Shown piece by piece: positions 39,892-50,261 of a stretch of 64,000 nt of DNA. The position numbers and the translations under genes are program-made. The stretch's first letter is position 1, and each line of letters begins with the position of its first letter. Under the pieces are notes generated by a model. The model did not search any database. It worked only from the letters and a program-made list of their open reading frames with translations, and had not been told where the DNA came from. The DNA comes from Streptomyces sp. NRRL S-337 (lineage in GTDB: Bacteria > Actinomycetota > Actinomycetes > Streptomycetales > Streptomycetaceae), in the NCBI RefSeq assembly GCF_000720175.1, contig NZ_JOIX01000004.1:143409-207408 (forward strand), in the 5' to 3' direction.

Positions 39892-39931
39892 AAGCCCTTC
39901 CGGTCGGCGTCACCGCTGGTCAGAAGGGCTT
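39892..39931 (+). terminator. Terminator of tRNA-Ala
   Basis: A 9-bp stem (39892-39900 with 39923-39931) with a 22-base loop and a T-rich end, 7 bp after the tRNA. A second stem (40001-40009 with 40037-40045, nested 40014-40021 with 40026-40033) lies past the DUF5324 stop and probably terminates that minus-strand gene. Confidence 0.8.
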
Positions 39932-40068
39932 TTTGCTGCGCCGGGGACTGACGGGCCATCACCGTGCCCCCGTGCGGGGCTGCGGACAACGGCAGGCGAA
40001 CGGGCCGCGCCCGCCACCCCGCGGACGGGGTGGGGACGCGGCCCGGTGTGCTGTGGCGGTGCCCGGCG

Positions 40069-40794
40069 TCAGGCCGTGCTGCCGCCACCTCGCTCATCGG
40101 CCTCTTCCTGTTTGGCCTGCACCTCTGGATCGAGCGCGGCACCCTCGCTGCCGTCGACCGCGCTCAGCCGGCCGCGGTCGCCGACCTCGGTGGGGGCCGG
40201 CGGCTCGACCAGCCAGTCGGGGTTGGCCTGCTTGTCCCACCACTTCCATGCGGCGACCGCACCGGCGGCCAGGATGCCGAGCACCGCGAAGCGCTTGACG
40301 GCCTTGCCCCGCCGGGCGCGGCGGCGGTGCTTCTTCTGCAGCCTGGCGATCTCCTTGGCGGTCACCTGGCCGCGCAGTGCGGCGAGCGCGGCGGTACCGC
40401 GGTTCACGGCTTCCTCACGTACCGGATCGGTCGCGGCGCGGGCACTGCTCACGGCGTGTTCCAGCCGGGGCGCGGTGTAGTCGGCGGCCTGGCGGGCCGC
40501 CTTGCGGGTCCGGCGCGCCGCCCGGTTCGCCGCCGCGTCCACCTTGGGCGGCAGGGCGCCGCGGGCGTGCTCGATACGCGGATGCAGATGGGCGTCGTAC
40601 TGCACACGGGCCTGATGGGCGGCCTGGTGGGCGGCCTCGGCCACCTTGGGGGCCATGCGTGTACGGGCCTCGTGCGCGTAGTGCACGGCGGCGTCCTTGG
40701 CCGTACCGGCATACGGAGCCACCGCCTCCGCGGCGTGCCGCACGCTGTCCCTGGCCGAACTGGTCGCGGTGCGCACGCTGTCCTTGCGGGTCAC
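40069..40794 (-). CDS. DUF5324-family membrane-associated protein
   Basis: A 241-residue Ala/Arg/His-rich protein starting MTRKDSVRTATSSARDSVRH. It is mostly charged helices that could form coiled coils, with one membrane segment near 170-190 (VKRFAVLGILAAGAVAAWKW) and an acidic tail. It matches the streptomycete DUF5324 family adjacent to the cyclophilin gene; function unknown. It is divergent from ppiA across a 300-bp gap in which no clear signals besides a weak DnaA-box-like TGTGGACGA (40952-40960) are visible. Confidence 0.72.
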   Translation of the reverse strand: MTRKDSVRTATSSARDSVRHAAEAVAPYAGTAKDAAVHYAHEARTRMAPKVAEAAHQAAHQARVQYDAHLHPRIEHARGALPPKVDAAANRAARRTRKAARQAADYTAPRLEHAVSSARAATDPVREEAVNRGTAALAALRGQVTAKEIARLQKKHRRRARRGKAVKRFAVLGILAAGAVAAWKWWDKQANPDWLVEPPAPTEVGDRGRLSAVDGSEGAALDPEVQAKQEEADERGGGSTA

Positions 40795-41093
40795 GGGATC
40801 CTCCTCCTCGGTGGCGTGTCCGGAGCTCGGGGGGTCGGTTCCCCTTGTCTGCTATGTCGCCTGTCCACCCGTTGGAAGATCATGCCCGCTCGCGCGACAT
40901 ACGGCATGCGCGAGGTGGCATACGGGTCAATACCGGACACTTCCGGAGCTCTGTGGACGACGATGCCACGCTTTGCCGCCTGCCGCGCCCGAAATCAGTG
41001 CGAAGCCCGGTAAGGGGTGGTGGTCCGGCGACGGGAGGGGGACTTCGTGCGAGGATCGGGGGCCCGTCAGCAAAGACTCATGGAAGGTTGATC

Positions 41094-41621
41094 GTGGCTG
41101 AGCAGCTGTACGCCACCCTGAAGACGAACCAGGGCGACATCGAGATTCGGCTCCTGCCGAACCACGCACCCAAGACGGTCAAGAACTTCGTCGAGCTCGC
41201 CAAGGGTGAGCGGGAGTGGACGAACCCGGAGACCGGGGAGAAGACCACCGCTCCGCTGTACGACGGCACCGTCTTCCACCGGGTGATCAGCGGCTTCATG
41301 ATCCAGGGCGGCGACCCGCTGGGCAACGGCACCGGCGGTCCGGGCTACGAGTTCGCCGACGAGTTCCACCCCGACCTGGCCTTCGACAAGCCGTACCTGC
41401 TGGCCATGGCCAACGCCGGCCCGGGCACCAACGGCTCCCAGTTCTTCGTCACGGTCTCCCCGACCGCCTGGCTGACCGGCAAGCACACCATCTTCGGTGA
41501 GGTCAGCAACGAGGCGAGCAAGAAGGTGGTGGACGCCATCGCCACCACCCAGACCAACCCGCGCACCGACCGTCCGGTCAAGGACGTGGTGATCGAGTCG
41601 GTGGTCGTCGAGACCCGCTGA
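41094..41621 (+). CDS. ppiA: Peptidyl-prolyl cis-trans isomerase (cyclophilin)
   Basis: A 175-residue cytoplasmic cyclophilin with the catalytic segments VFHRVISGFMIQGGDPLGNG and MANAGPGTNGSQFFVT. It catalyses proline isomerisation in protein folding. GTG 41094 is preceded by GGAAGG; the longer frame upstream is not coding. In mycobacteria ppiA occupies the same place between gyrA and crgA. Confidence 0.93.
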   Translation: MAEQLYATLKTNQGDIEIRLLPNHAPKTVKNFVELAKGEREWTNPETGEKTTAPLYDGTVFHRVISGFMIQGGDPLGNGTGGPGYEFADEFHPDLAFDKPYLLAMANAGPGTNGSQFFVTVSPTAWLTGKHTIFGEVSNEASKKVVDAIATTQTNPRTDRPVKDVVIESVVVETR

Positions 41622-41823
41622 CCCGCGGTGCGCCCGGGCGCGGCCCGGGAACCGTTGCGCCCCGGTGCCGTCCGGGGAACCATTGCGCCCCGCCTGGACG
41701 TAAATCAAGCGGGGCGCGCAGCACGTCCGGGGCGGTGGTCGGGCGACGGGCGGGCGGGGCGCTGTGTGGTGATGCCCGTGTTTCGATGCCGCCCGGCGGA
41801 CGTGGAAGAGGACGAGGGGACCG

Positions 41824-42741
41824 ATGGACCAGGTGCCAGGCAGCCCGCAGGAACCGCAGGACGCGCGGGGAGATGACGGCCTGCCCGGCTGCTACCGCCA
41901 TCCGGACCGCCCGAGCGGCATCCGCTGTACCCGCTGCGACCGCCCGATCTGCCCCGAGTGCATGGTCAGCGCCTCGGTGGGTTTCCAGTGCCCGGACTGC
42001 GTACGCGGCGGCAGCGGCACCGGCCATTCCCCGAAGGCGACGGCCCCGCGCACGCTCGCGGGCGGCGCGGTCGCGGCCGACCGGCGACTGGTCACCAAGA
42101 TCCTTCTGGGACTGAACGCCGCGGTGTTCGTGGCCGTGCTGGCCACCGGCGGCCAGACGAGCCCGCTGCCCGACCGGCTCGACCTGCTGGGTCGGGCCTT
42201 CGACCCGGCCCGCCTCCAGCTCGTCGGGGTCGCCGAGGGCGAGTGGTACCGCCTGCTGACCGCGATGTTCCTGCACCAGCAGGTCGCGCACATCGCGTTC
42301 AACATGCTCTCGCTGTGGTGGCTGGGCCCGCCGCTGGAGGCGGCGCTCGGCCGGCTGCGGTTCACCGCGCTGTACCTGCTCTCCGGTCTGGGCGGCAGCG
42401 CGCTGTCGTACCTCCTCGCCGCCCAGAACCAGCCCTCGCTGGGGGCGTCCGGCGCGATCTTCGGCCTGCTGGGGGCGACCGCGGTGCTGATGCGCCGGCT
42501 GAACTACGACCTGAAGCCGGTACTGATCCTGCTCGCCCTCAACCTGGGCTTCACGTTCCTGTGGCCGCACATCGCGTGGCAGGCGCACGTCGGCGGGCTG
42601 ATCGTGGGCGCCGCGGTGGCGTTCGGGATGGTGCACGCACCGCGCGACCGCCGGAACGCGGTGCATCTGGTGACGTGTGCGGTGGCGGTGCTGGCGATCG
42701 CCGCGGTGGTGTGGGTACGGACCCTCCAGCTGCTGGGCTGA
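41824..42741 (+). CDS. Rhomboid-family intramembrane serine protease with N-terminal zinc ribbon
   Basis: A 305-residue protein. Residues 20-65 hold CYRHPDRPSGIRCTRCDRPI, then CPEC and FQCPDC, a B-box-like zinc-binding module. The rhomboid core has about seven helices, with HIAFNMLSLWWLG, the serine motif GASGAIFGLL and the histidine in AWQAHVGGLIVG. The catalytic Ser/His pair is intact, so it should cleave membrane substrates; none is known. ATG 41824 has GGGGACC upstream. It converges with crgA across the DnaA-box cluster. Confidence 0.88.
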   Translation: MDQVPGSPQEPQDARGDDGLPGCYRHPDRPSGIRCTRCDRPICPECMVSASVGFQCPDCVRGGSGTGHSPKATAPRTLAGGAVAADRRLVTKILLGLNAAVFVAVLATGGQTSPLPDRLDLLGRAFDPARLQLVGVAEGEWYRLLTAMFLHQQVAHIAFNMLSLWWLGPPLEAALGRLRFTALYLLSGLGGSALSYLLAAQNQPSLGASGAIFGLLGATAVLMRRLNYDLKPVLILLALNLGFTFLWPHIAWQAHVGGLIVGAAVAFGMVHAPRDRRNAVHLVTCAVAVLAIAAVVWVRTLQLLG

Positions 42742-42758
42742 GGGGTCGTCCCCACACG

Positions 42759-42959
42759 TTGTCCACAATGCGTGGCCGATCTTGTGCAAGCTGTGCGGAA
42801 CTCTGCTTCCGGATGGCTCTGACCTGTGTTTCCGCAGGAAGAGCCGGGGAGGGAGCGGCCGGACCGGAGGGCCCGGCCGATCACACCGGCGTCAACCACC
42901 GGAGGGTTATCCACAGATCTTCTGAAGTTTTCCCCGGCTGTGGATAACCGTGTGGATGG
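42759..42959. other. Cluster of consensus DnaA boxes between rhomboid and crgA
   Basis: Three exact boxes lie in this 236-bp convergent gap: TTGTCCACA 42759-42767, TTATCCACA 42907-42915 and, inverted, TGTGGATAA 42939-42947; a fourth, TGTGGATGG 42951-42959, has two mismatches. Convergent genes leave no promoter to regulate, so the likely role is DnaA titration. Studies of S. coelicolor described DnaA-box clusters near oriC whose deletion increased initiation; I recall them as H69, H24 and D78, and this may be one of these. Confidence 0.75.
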
Positions 42960-42977
42960 CCTTGGGCAGGGCTTGCG

Positions 42978-43232
42978 CTACTTCCACTGAGTGGATACGC
43001 CGAAGCCCACCGCGATGAAGCCGAAACCACAGACGATGTTCCAGTTGCCCATGGCCGCGATCGGCAGATCGCCCTCGGACACGTAGAACAGCACGATCCA
43101 CACAAGACCGATCAAGAACATCGCCAGCATCACAGGCGCCACCCAACCCCGACCGGAGTTCATCTTCAGGTTGGTGGTCTTCGCCGGCGGCGGCGTGAAA
43201 TCGTCCTTCTTGCGGATCCGTGACTTCGGCAC
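42978..43232 (-). CDS. crgA: Cell division protein CrgA
   Basis: An 84-residue membrane protein from GTG 43232 with AGGAGAG upstream. The basic start [14 protein letters not shown] is followed by two helices ([20 protein letters not shown] and [19 protein letters not shown]). CrgA inhibits FtsZ ring formation during reproductive growth in Streptomyces and recruits divisome proteins in mycobacteria. It is divergent from the DUF881 gene. Confidence 0.94.
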   Translation of the reverse strand: MPKSRIRKKDDFTPPPAKTTNLKMNSGRGWVAPVMLAMFLIGLVWIVLFYVSEGDLPIAAMGNWNIVCGFGFIAVGFGVSTQWK

Positions 43233-43353
43233 GAGGAACTCTCCTGTCGATGCGCTGCGGGGTGCGCCGGGCGCGGACGCGGTGGGGTCGGATTCCTTTC
43301 CCGGGCGTCCGTTAGCGTAGTGCTTCCGCGGCGTCGTAAGGAGTAAGGGTACG

Positions 43354-44124
43354 TTGAGCAATCCCGCCGACCCCTCCGGCCTTCCCCGCCGTGCCCGTCT
43401 GCGGCCCGTCCGGCTGCTGACCCTCGTGGTCTTCGCCCTCGCCGGGCTGCTGTTCTGGCTGAGCTTCGACACCGCGCGGGGCACCAATCTGCGCTCCGAC
43501 GACTCCATGTTGCGCCTCTCCGACCTCATCCAGGAACGCAGCCACAAGAACGGCGTCCAGGACGACCGCAACGCCACCCTGCGCGGGGAGGTCGACGCCC
43601 TCGCCCGTCGCGACAACGGCAGCTCCGCCGCCGAGGACGCCAAGCTCCGGGCGCTGGAGAAGAGCGCCGGCACCAAGCAGGTGTCCGGACAGGGCGTGAC
43701 GGTCACGCTCATGGACGCCCCGCCGAACGCCACCGCCAAGATCCCCGGGGTCCCCGAGCCGCAGCCCAACGACCTGGTCATCCATCAGCAGGACCTGCAG
43801 GCCGTGGTCAACGCCCTGTGGCACGGTGGCGCCAAGGGCATCAAGGTCATGGACCAGCGGCTGATCTCCACCAGCGCGGTGCGCTGCGTGGGCAACACCC
43901 TGATCCTCCAGGGGCGGGTCTACTCCCCGCCGTACAAGATCACCGCGGTCGGCGACCGCGAGGCGCTCAACAACGCGCTGACCGCCTCCCCCGCCATCCA
44001 GAACTACCTGCAGTACGTCAACGCCTACGGCCTGGGCTGGAAGGTCGACCAGCGCGAGGCGGTGACTCTGCCCGGCTACTCCGGCACAGTGGATCTCCAC
44101 TACGCACAGCCTGTGAAGCCGTAA
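43354..44124 (+). CDS. DUF881 envelope protein
   Basis: A 256-residue protein with one membrane helix near 20-40 ([18 protein letters not shown]), a coiled-coil-like outer stretch ([20 protein letters not shown]) and a beta-rich DUF881 domain ([31 protein letters not shown]). The family neighbours crgA across actinobacteria (Rv0012); function unknown. The start is TTG 43354 with AAGGAG upstream, a rare initiator that may limit its expression. Confidence 0.85.
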   Translation: MSNPADPSGLPRRARLRPVRLLTLVVFALAGLLFWLSFDTARGTNLRSDDSMLRLSDLIQERSHKNGVQDDRNATLRGEVDALARRDNGSSAAEDAKLRALEKSAGTKQVSGQGVTVTLMDAPPNATAKIPGVPEPQPNDLVIHQQDLQAVVNALWHGGAKGIKVMDQRLISTSAVRCVGNTLILQGRVYSPPYKITAVGDREALNNALTASPAIQNYLQYVNAYGLGWKVDQREAVTLPGYSGTVDLHYAQPVKP

Positions 44125-44158
44125 GCCGTGCCCGCGGGCCGGCGGGAGGGCGGGCCGG

Positions 44159-44881
44159 ATGACACTGCGGAGCCGGACGGCGGCGCGATGGATCGTACGG
44201 ACGCTCAGCGAGATCTGCCTCACCGCCGGCGCACTGATCGTCCTCTTCGTGGTCTACCTGCTCTTCTGGACCGGCGTACGGGCCGACAGCGCCATGGACG
44301 GCGAGATCGGCAAGCTCCACGACCGGTGGTCGTCCGGAGCGGCGGCCGCCCCCGACCGCACGCCGCCGCCCGGGAAGAGCCCCACCCCGGCTCCGCCGCC
44401 CCGCCGTTACCGGTCGGGCGACTCCTTCGCCGTGATGTACGTCCCGCGCTTCGGCGCCGACTGGGCCAAGCCGGTCCTGGAAGGCACCGCGACCGGCACC
44501 CTCCAGCGCGGCCTCGGCCACTACGCCCGCACCGCGCGCCTCGGCGGCCTCGGCAACTTCGCCGTCGCCGGCCACCGCCGCACGTACGGCGACCCGTTCA
44601 AGGACTTCCCCGAGCTGCGGCCCGGGGACGCCGTGGTCCTGACCGACGGCACGACCTGGTTCACCTACCGCATCGACAACCGCCCCTACACGACGCTGCC
44701 GGGCGACATCGGCGTGATCGACCCGGTGCCGCGGAAGTCCGGCTTCAACGGCCCGGGCCGCTACCTCACGCTGACCACCTGCGAACCGGAGTGGGGTCAC
44801 AGCCACCGGCTGATCGCCTGGGCCCACCTCGATGCCACCCAACCCGTCGCCCAGGGAAGGCCGTCGGCTTTGACCGGCTGA
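44159..44881 (+). CDS. Class E sortase (third copy)
   Basis: A 240-residue transpeptidase with an N-terminal membrane anchor (TAGALIVLFVVYLLFW), a Pro-rich linker, and a sortase barrel with the histidine in VAGHRRTYGDPF, the cysteine in LTLTTCEPEWGHSHRLIAW and the arginine after it. Class E sortases recognise LAXTG-type signals. It is the shortest of three in this region and the most diverged. ATG 44159 has GGGAGGG upstream. It may be cotranscribed with the DUF881 gene. Confidence 0.85.
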   Translation: MTLRSRTAARWIVRTLSEICLTAGALIVLFVVYLLFWTGVRADSAMDGEIGKLHDRWSSGAAAAPDRTPPPGKSPTPAPPPRRYRSGDSFAVMYVPRFGADWAKPVLEGTATGTLQRGLGHYARTARLGGLGNFAVAGHRRTYGDPFKDFPELRPGDAVVLTDGTTWFTYRIDNRPYTTLPGDIGVIDPVPRKSGFNGPGRYLTLTTCEPEWGHSHRLIAWAHLDATQPVAQGRPSALTG

Positions 44882-44962
44882 CCCACCCGCCCCCGCCCTC
44901 GCCCCTTACTCTGGTGTCGCAATCGACATCGTCATCGGCATCGGCAAGGGGACAGCGACAGC

Positions 44963-45136
44963 ATGTACGGCTGGATCTGGCGGCATCTGCCGGGCAACAC
45001 ATGGGTCAAGGCGCTGATTTCCGTGGTGCTCGTACTGGCGGTCGTCTTCGTACTCTTCCAGTACGTCTTTCCGTGGGCGGAGCCGCTACTGCCCTTCAAT
45101 GACGTCACTGTCGACGAAGGGATGGCTGCCCTCTGA
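44963..45136 (+). CDS. 57-residue membrane protein
   Basis: ATG 44963 to TGA 45136. The protein starts MYGWIWRHLPGNTWVKALI and has one helix (VVLVLAVVFVLFQYVF), then a short acidic outer tail ending TVDEGMAAL. AAGGGGACAG lies upstream. Its TGA overlaps the next ATG by one base (TGATG), so it is translationally coupled to trpG/pabA. It is conserved here in Streptomyces as far as I know; its function is unknown. Confidence 0.75.
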   Translation: MYGWIWRHLPGNTWVKALISVVLVLAVVFVLFQYVFPWAEPLLPFNDVTVDEGMAAL

Positions 45137-45774
45137 TGACCGCACGGATTCTCGTCGTCGACAACTACGACAGCTTCGTCTTCAACCTCGTCCAGTACCT
45201 CTACCAGCTCGGCGCCGAGTGTGAGGTGCTGCGCAACGACGAGGTCGCGCCCCGGCACGCCCAGGACGGCTTCGACGGCGTCCTGCTCTCGCCCGGCCCC
45301 GGTACACCCGAGCAGGCCGGCGTCTGCGTCGACATGGTCCGGCACTGCGCGGACACCGGGGTCCCGGTCTTCGGCGTCTGCCTGGGCATGCAGTCGATGG
45401 CGGTGGCCTACGGCGGAGTGGTGGACCGGGCGCCCGAGCTGCTGCACGGCAAGACCTCCCTCGTCGAGCACGGCGGCAAGGGCGTCTTCGCCGGACTGCC
45501 CTCGCCGTTCACCGCGACCCGCTACCACTCGCTGGCCGCCGAACCCGCCACCGTCCCGGACGCGCTGGAGGTCACGGCCCGCACGCACGACGGCATCATC
45601 ATGGGCCTGCGGCACCGCCAACTCCCGGTGGAGGGGGTGCAGTTCCACCCCGAGTCGGTGCTGACGGAGTGGGGGCACCGGATGCTGGCCAACTGGCTCG
45701 TCGAATGCGGCGACGCAGGAGCAGTGGAGCGCTCGACGGGGCTCGCCCCGGTGGTCGGCAAGGCCGGCGCGTGA
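45136..45774 (+). CDS. trpG: Aminodeoxychorismate/anthranilate synthase, glutamine amidotransferase component
   Basis: A 212-residue class I amidotransferase that supplies ammonia from glutamine for p-aminobenzoate or anthranilate synthesis. The nucleophile is in VFGVCLGMQSMAVAYG, and the His-Glu pair in GVQFHPESVLTEWG; the start LVVDNYDSFVFNLVQYL is typical. Sequence alone does not decide between PabA and TrpG. Its place after DUF881 matches Rv0013. It overlaps the next gene by 4 bp (GTGA). Confidence 0.9.
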   Translation: MTARILVVDNYDSFVFNLVQYLYQLGAECEVLRNDEVAPRHAQDGFDGVLLSPGPGTPEQAGVCVDMVRHCADTGVPVFGVCLGMQSMAVAYGGVVDRAPELLHGKTSLVEHGGKGVFAGLPSPFTATRYHSLAAEPATVPDALEVTARTHDGIIMGLRHRQLPVEGVQFHPESVLTEWGHRMLANWLVECGDAGAVERSTGLAPVVGKAGA

Positions 45775-47267
45775 CCGACCTACGCCCCGAGCGTGAAGGG
45801 AGATCCTACGAGCCGCACGGGCCGGAACAGCCGTACGCGCCGCAGGACCCGTACGGGCCCCCGGACCTGCTCGGGCAGCCCGATGCGTTCGAGGCGGCGG
45901 TGGGCCGGCTCAGTGACCCGCTGAACGACCCCCTGCCGGGCCAGGATGCGCCGCCGCCCGGCACCGGCCGCCGGCGGCGCCATGCGGCCCCACCGGCCGA
46001 CGAGGGGCCGTCCTCGCCCTGGTTCCGCCCCCACCAGCAGCCACAGCCCCCGGCCCCGCCCCGGCCCGACCCGGCGACGCCGCAGTCCTACGGCCCGGAC
46101 CCCGCCGCCTACGGCCAGGCGTACGGCCCCCGCACCCGGTCCGGCGGTCGCGGCCCCGCCCCCGCCGCGCCCGAACCGATACCCGGGCCGCAGACCGTAG
46201 CCCCGCCCCCGGCGGCGCCCGTCCCCGCCCCGGCCCCGGCCGCTCCCGCCGCGATGCCGCGCCGGGACGACGAGACCATGGCCCTGCGCCAGGCGGAAAA
46301 GGCCAGGCCGGCCGGCCGGGACGCCGTTTCACGTGAAACCGACGCCGTTTCACGTGAAACAGGTGCCGGTGTTTCACGTGAAACCACGGCCGCGGCGTCC
46401 GGGTCGGCCGCGGAAGAGACACCCGTGCCCGGCGGTCGCGCGGCCCGCCGTAAGGCCGCTCAGGAGGCCGCCAGGAGAGGCGGCCGGCGCGGCCGTCACA
46501 GCGGCGCTGCCCCCGCCGCCGCTGCCACGGCCTCCGAATCGGCGCGCCCCCTCTCCCGTGTGGAAGCCCGCAAGGCCGCCCGTGCCGCGAAGGACAGCCC
46601 CAGCCTGATCGCCAGCCGCGCCCTGGGCGAGGCGTTCATCACCCTCGGCGTGCTGATGCTGCTCTTCGTCACCTACCAGCTGTGGTGGACGAACGTGCGG
46701 GCCGAGGAGGAAGCCGGCGGTGCCGCCACCAACCTCGAGCACGAGTGGAACAAGGGCGGCGCGGAGAAGAAGAACCTCGCCGTCGGCGAGCGCTTCGGGA
46801 TCATGTACATCCCCAAGCTCGATGTGAAGGCGCCGATAGCGGAGGGCACCGACAAGCACTCCGTGCTGGACCACGGCATGATCGGGCACTACGACAAGAG
46901 CAGCGGGATCAAGACCGCGATGCCCTGGGACAAGAAGGGCAACTTCGCGGTCGCGGCCCACCGCAACACCCACGGCGAGCCGTTCCGCTACATCAACCGG
47001 CTCGTCAAGGGCGACAAGGTCATCGTCGAGACGAAGGCCGCGTACTACACGTACGAGATGGAGAGCGTGCTCCCACAGACGTCGCCCAGCAACACCAGCG
47101 TGATCACGCCCGTACCGCCCGGTTCGGGCTTCACCAAGCCCGGCCGCTACATCACCCTGACGACCTGCACCCCGGAATTCACCAGTACCTTTCGGTTGAT
47201 CGTCTGGGGCAAGATGGTCGACGAGCGGCCGCGGAGCAAGGGCAAACCGGAAGCGCTCGGCGGCTAG
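45771..47267 (+). CDS. srtE1: Class E sortase SrtE1-like, with long disordered N-terminus
   Basis: A 498-residue protein. Residues 1-280 are a cytoplasmic Pro/Ala/Arg-rich region containing three SRET motifs encoded by parS; a membrane helix (ALGEAFITLGVLMLLFVTYQ) lies near 285-305; the sortase domain has FAVAAHRNTHGEPFRY and TLTTCTPEFTSTFRLIVWG. In S. coelicolor two adjacent class E sortases at this locus, SrtE1 and SrtE2, anchor long chaplins through LAXTG signals and are needed for aerial growth. GTG 45771 overlaps the trpG stop. Confidence 0.85.
   Translation: MTDLRPEREGRSYEPHGPEQPYAPQDPYGPPDLLGQPDAFEAAVGRLSDPLNDPLPGQDAPPPGTGRRRRHAAPPADEGPSSPWFRPHQQPQPPAPPRPDPATPQSYGPDPAAYGQAYGPRTRSGGRGPAPAAPEPIPGPQTVAPPPAAPVPAPAPAAPAAMPRRDDETMALRQAEKARPAGRDAVSRETDAVSRETGAGVSRETTAAASGSAAEETPVPGGRAARRKAAQEAARRGGRRGRHSGAAPAAAATASESARPLSRVEARKAARAAKDSPSLIASRALGEAFITLGVLMLLFVTYQLWWTNVRAEEEAGGAATNLEHEWNKGGAEKKNLAVGERFGIMYIPKLDVKAPIAEGTDKHSVLDHGMIGHYDKSSGIKTAMPWDKKGNFAVAAHRNTHGEPFRYINRLVKGDKVIVETKAAYYTYEMESVLPQTSPSNTSVITPVPPGSGFTKPGRYITLTTCTPEFTSTFRLIVWGKMVDERPRSKGKPEALGG
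46326..46384. other. parS: Three closely spaced parS sites inside srtE1
   Basis: Exact parS at 46326-46339, 46347-46360 and 46371-46384, centres 21 and 24 bp apart, in the codons for the disordered N-terminus (VSRETDAVSRETGAGVSRET). The spacing is close to two helical turns, so ParB clamps would load side by side. Confidence 0.95.
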
Positions 47268-47289
47268 AAAACAAGAGGGGTGCTACGCG

Positions 47290-48030
47290 GTGACTGCAAC
47301 CGGAACCGACGAAGAGAGCGACCGGTCCGCGCCGCCCTCGCCACCGCGCCGGGTGCGCCGGACCATCGCGTCCGTCGTCAGCGTCATCGGTGAACTGCTG
47401 ATCACTACCGGCCTGATCCTGGGCCTGTTCGTCGCGTACTCGCTGTGGTGGACCAACGTCCTCGCCGACCGCGAGGCGCACCAGCAGAGCGACCAGGTGC
47501 GCCGGCACTGGGCCAGCAGCGGCCCCAAGGGGCCCGGGGCGCTGGACACCAAGGACGGCATCGGCTTCCTGCACGTCCCCGCGATGGACAACGGCGAGGT
47601 GCTGGTCAAGAAGGGCACCAGCACCGAGGTCCTCAACGAGGGCGTGGCCGGCTACTACACCAAGCCGGTCAAGTCGGCGCTGCCGCAGGACAAGAAGGGC
47701 AATTTCACCCTCGCCGCGCACCGCGACGGCCACGGCGCGAAGTTCCACAACATCGACAAGCTCAAGGACGGCGACCCGGTCGTCTTCGAGACCAAGGACA
47801 CCTGGTTCATCTACAAGGTCTTCGCGGTCCTGCCCGAGACCACGAAGTACAACGTCGACGTCCTCAACAAGGTCCCCAAGGAGTCCGGCAAGCACCAGGC
47901 CGGCCGCTACATCACCCTCACGACCTGCACCCCCGTCTACACCTCGACCTACCGCTACATCGTCTGGGGCGAGCTGGAACGCACGGAAAAGGTCGACGCG
48001 GACCGCACTCCGCCGAAGGAACTGCGCTAG
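47290..48030 (+). CDS. srtE2: Class E sortase SrtE2-like
   Basis: A 246-residue sortase with a membrane anchor (GELLITTGLILGLFVAYSLW) and the catalytic segments LAAHRDGHGAKFHN and TLTTCTPVYTSTYRYIVWGE. It resembles the SrtE1 core without the long N-terminus. GTG 47290 lies 22 bp after srtE1, so the two form an operon. It converges with pknB. Confidence 0.88.
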   Translation: MTATGTDEESDRSAPPSPPRRVRRTIASVVSVIGELLITTGLILGLFVAYSLWWTNVLADREAHQQSDQVRRHWASSGPKGPGALDTKDGIGFLHVPAMDNGEVLVKKGTSTEVLNEGVAGYYTKPVKSALPQDKKGNFTLAAHRDGHGAKFHNIDKLKDGDPVVFETKDTWFIYKVFAVLPETTKYNVDVLNKVPKESGKHQAGRYITLTTCTPVYTSTYRYIVWGELERTEKVDADRTPPKELR

Positions 48031-48078
48031 CCGCACAGGGCCCGTCACGGCCGTGTACCGCCCACCCGGCAACGACGA

Positions 48079-48111
48079 AGCCCCGGCCGCCCTCCAAGGG
48101 CTGCCGGGGCT
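48079..48111. terminator. Bidirectional terminator between srtE2 and pknB
   Basis: A 9-bp stem (48079-48087 with 48103-48111) extended by further pairing of ACGACG and CGTCGT, in the gap of about 100 bp between convergent genes. Confidence 0.7.
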
Positions 48112-48131
48112 CCGTCGTGGTGCTGCTGGGG

Positions 48132-50114
<1,983 letters not shown>

Positions 50115-50261
50115 AAGCTTCTCCAGCCCTCTCCGTCAGTCCCGACCGCACCCGTGTGTGTGGTCCGGCGGTGTGCTGTCCGGGCTACCGTACCCGGCAC
50201 GCCCTACCGGACCGGGCCGGAGCCGCAACCTGATATGCGACCGGTATTGGCATGGCCCGGG

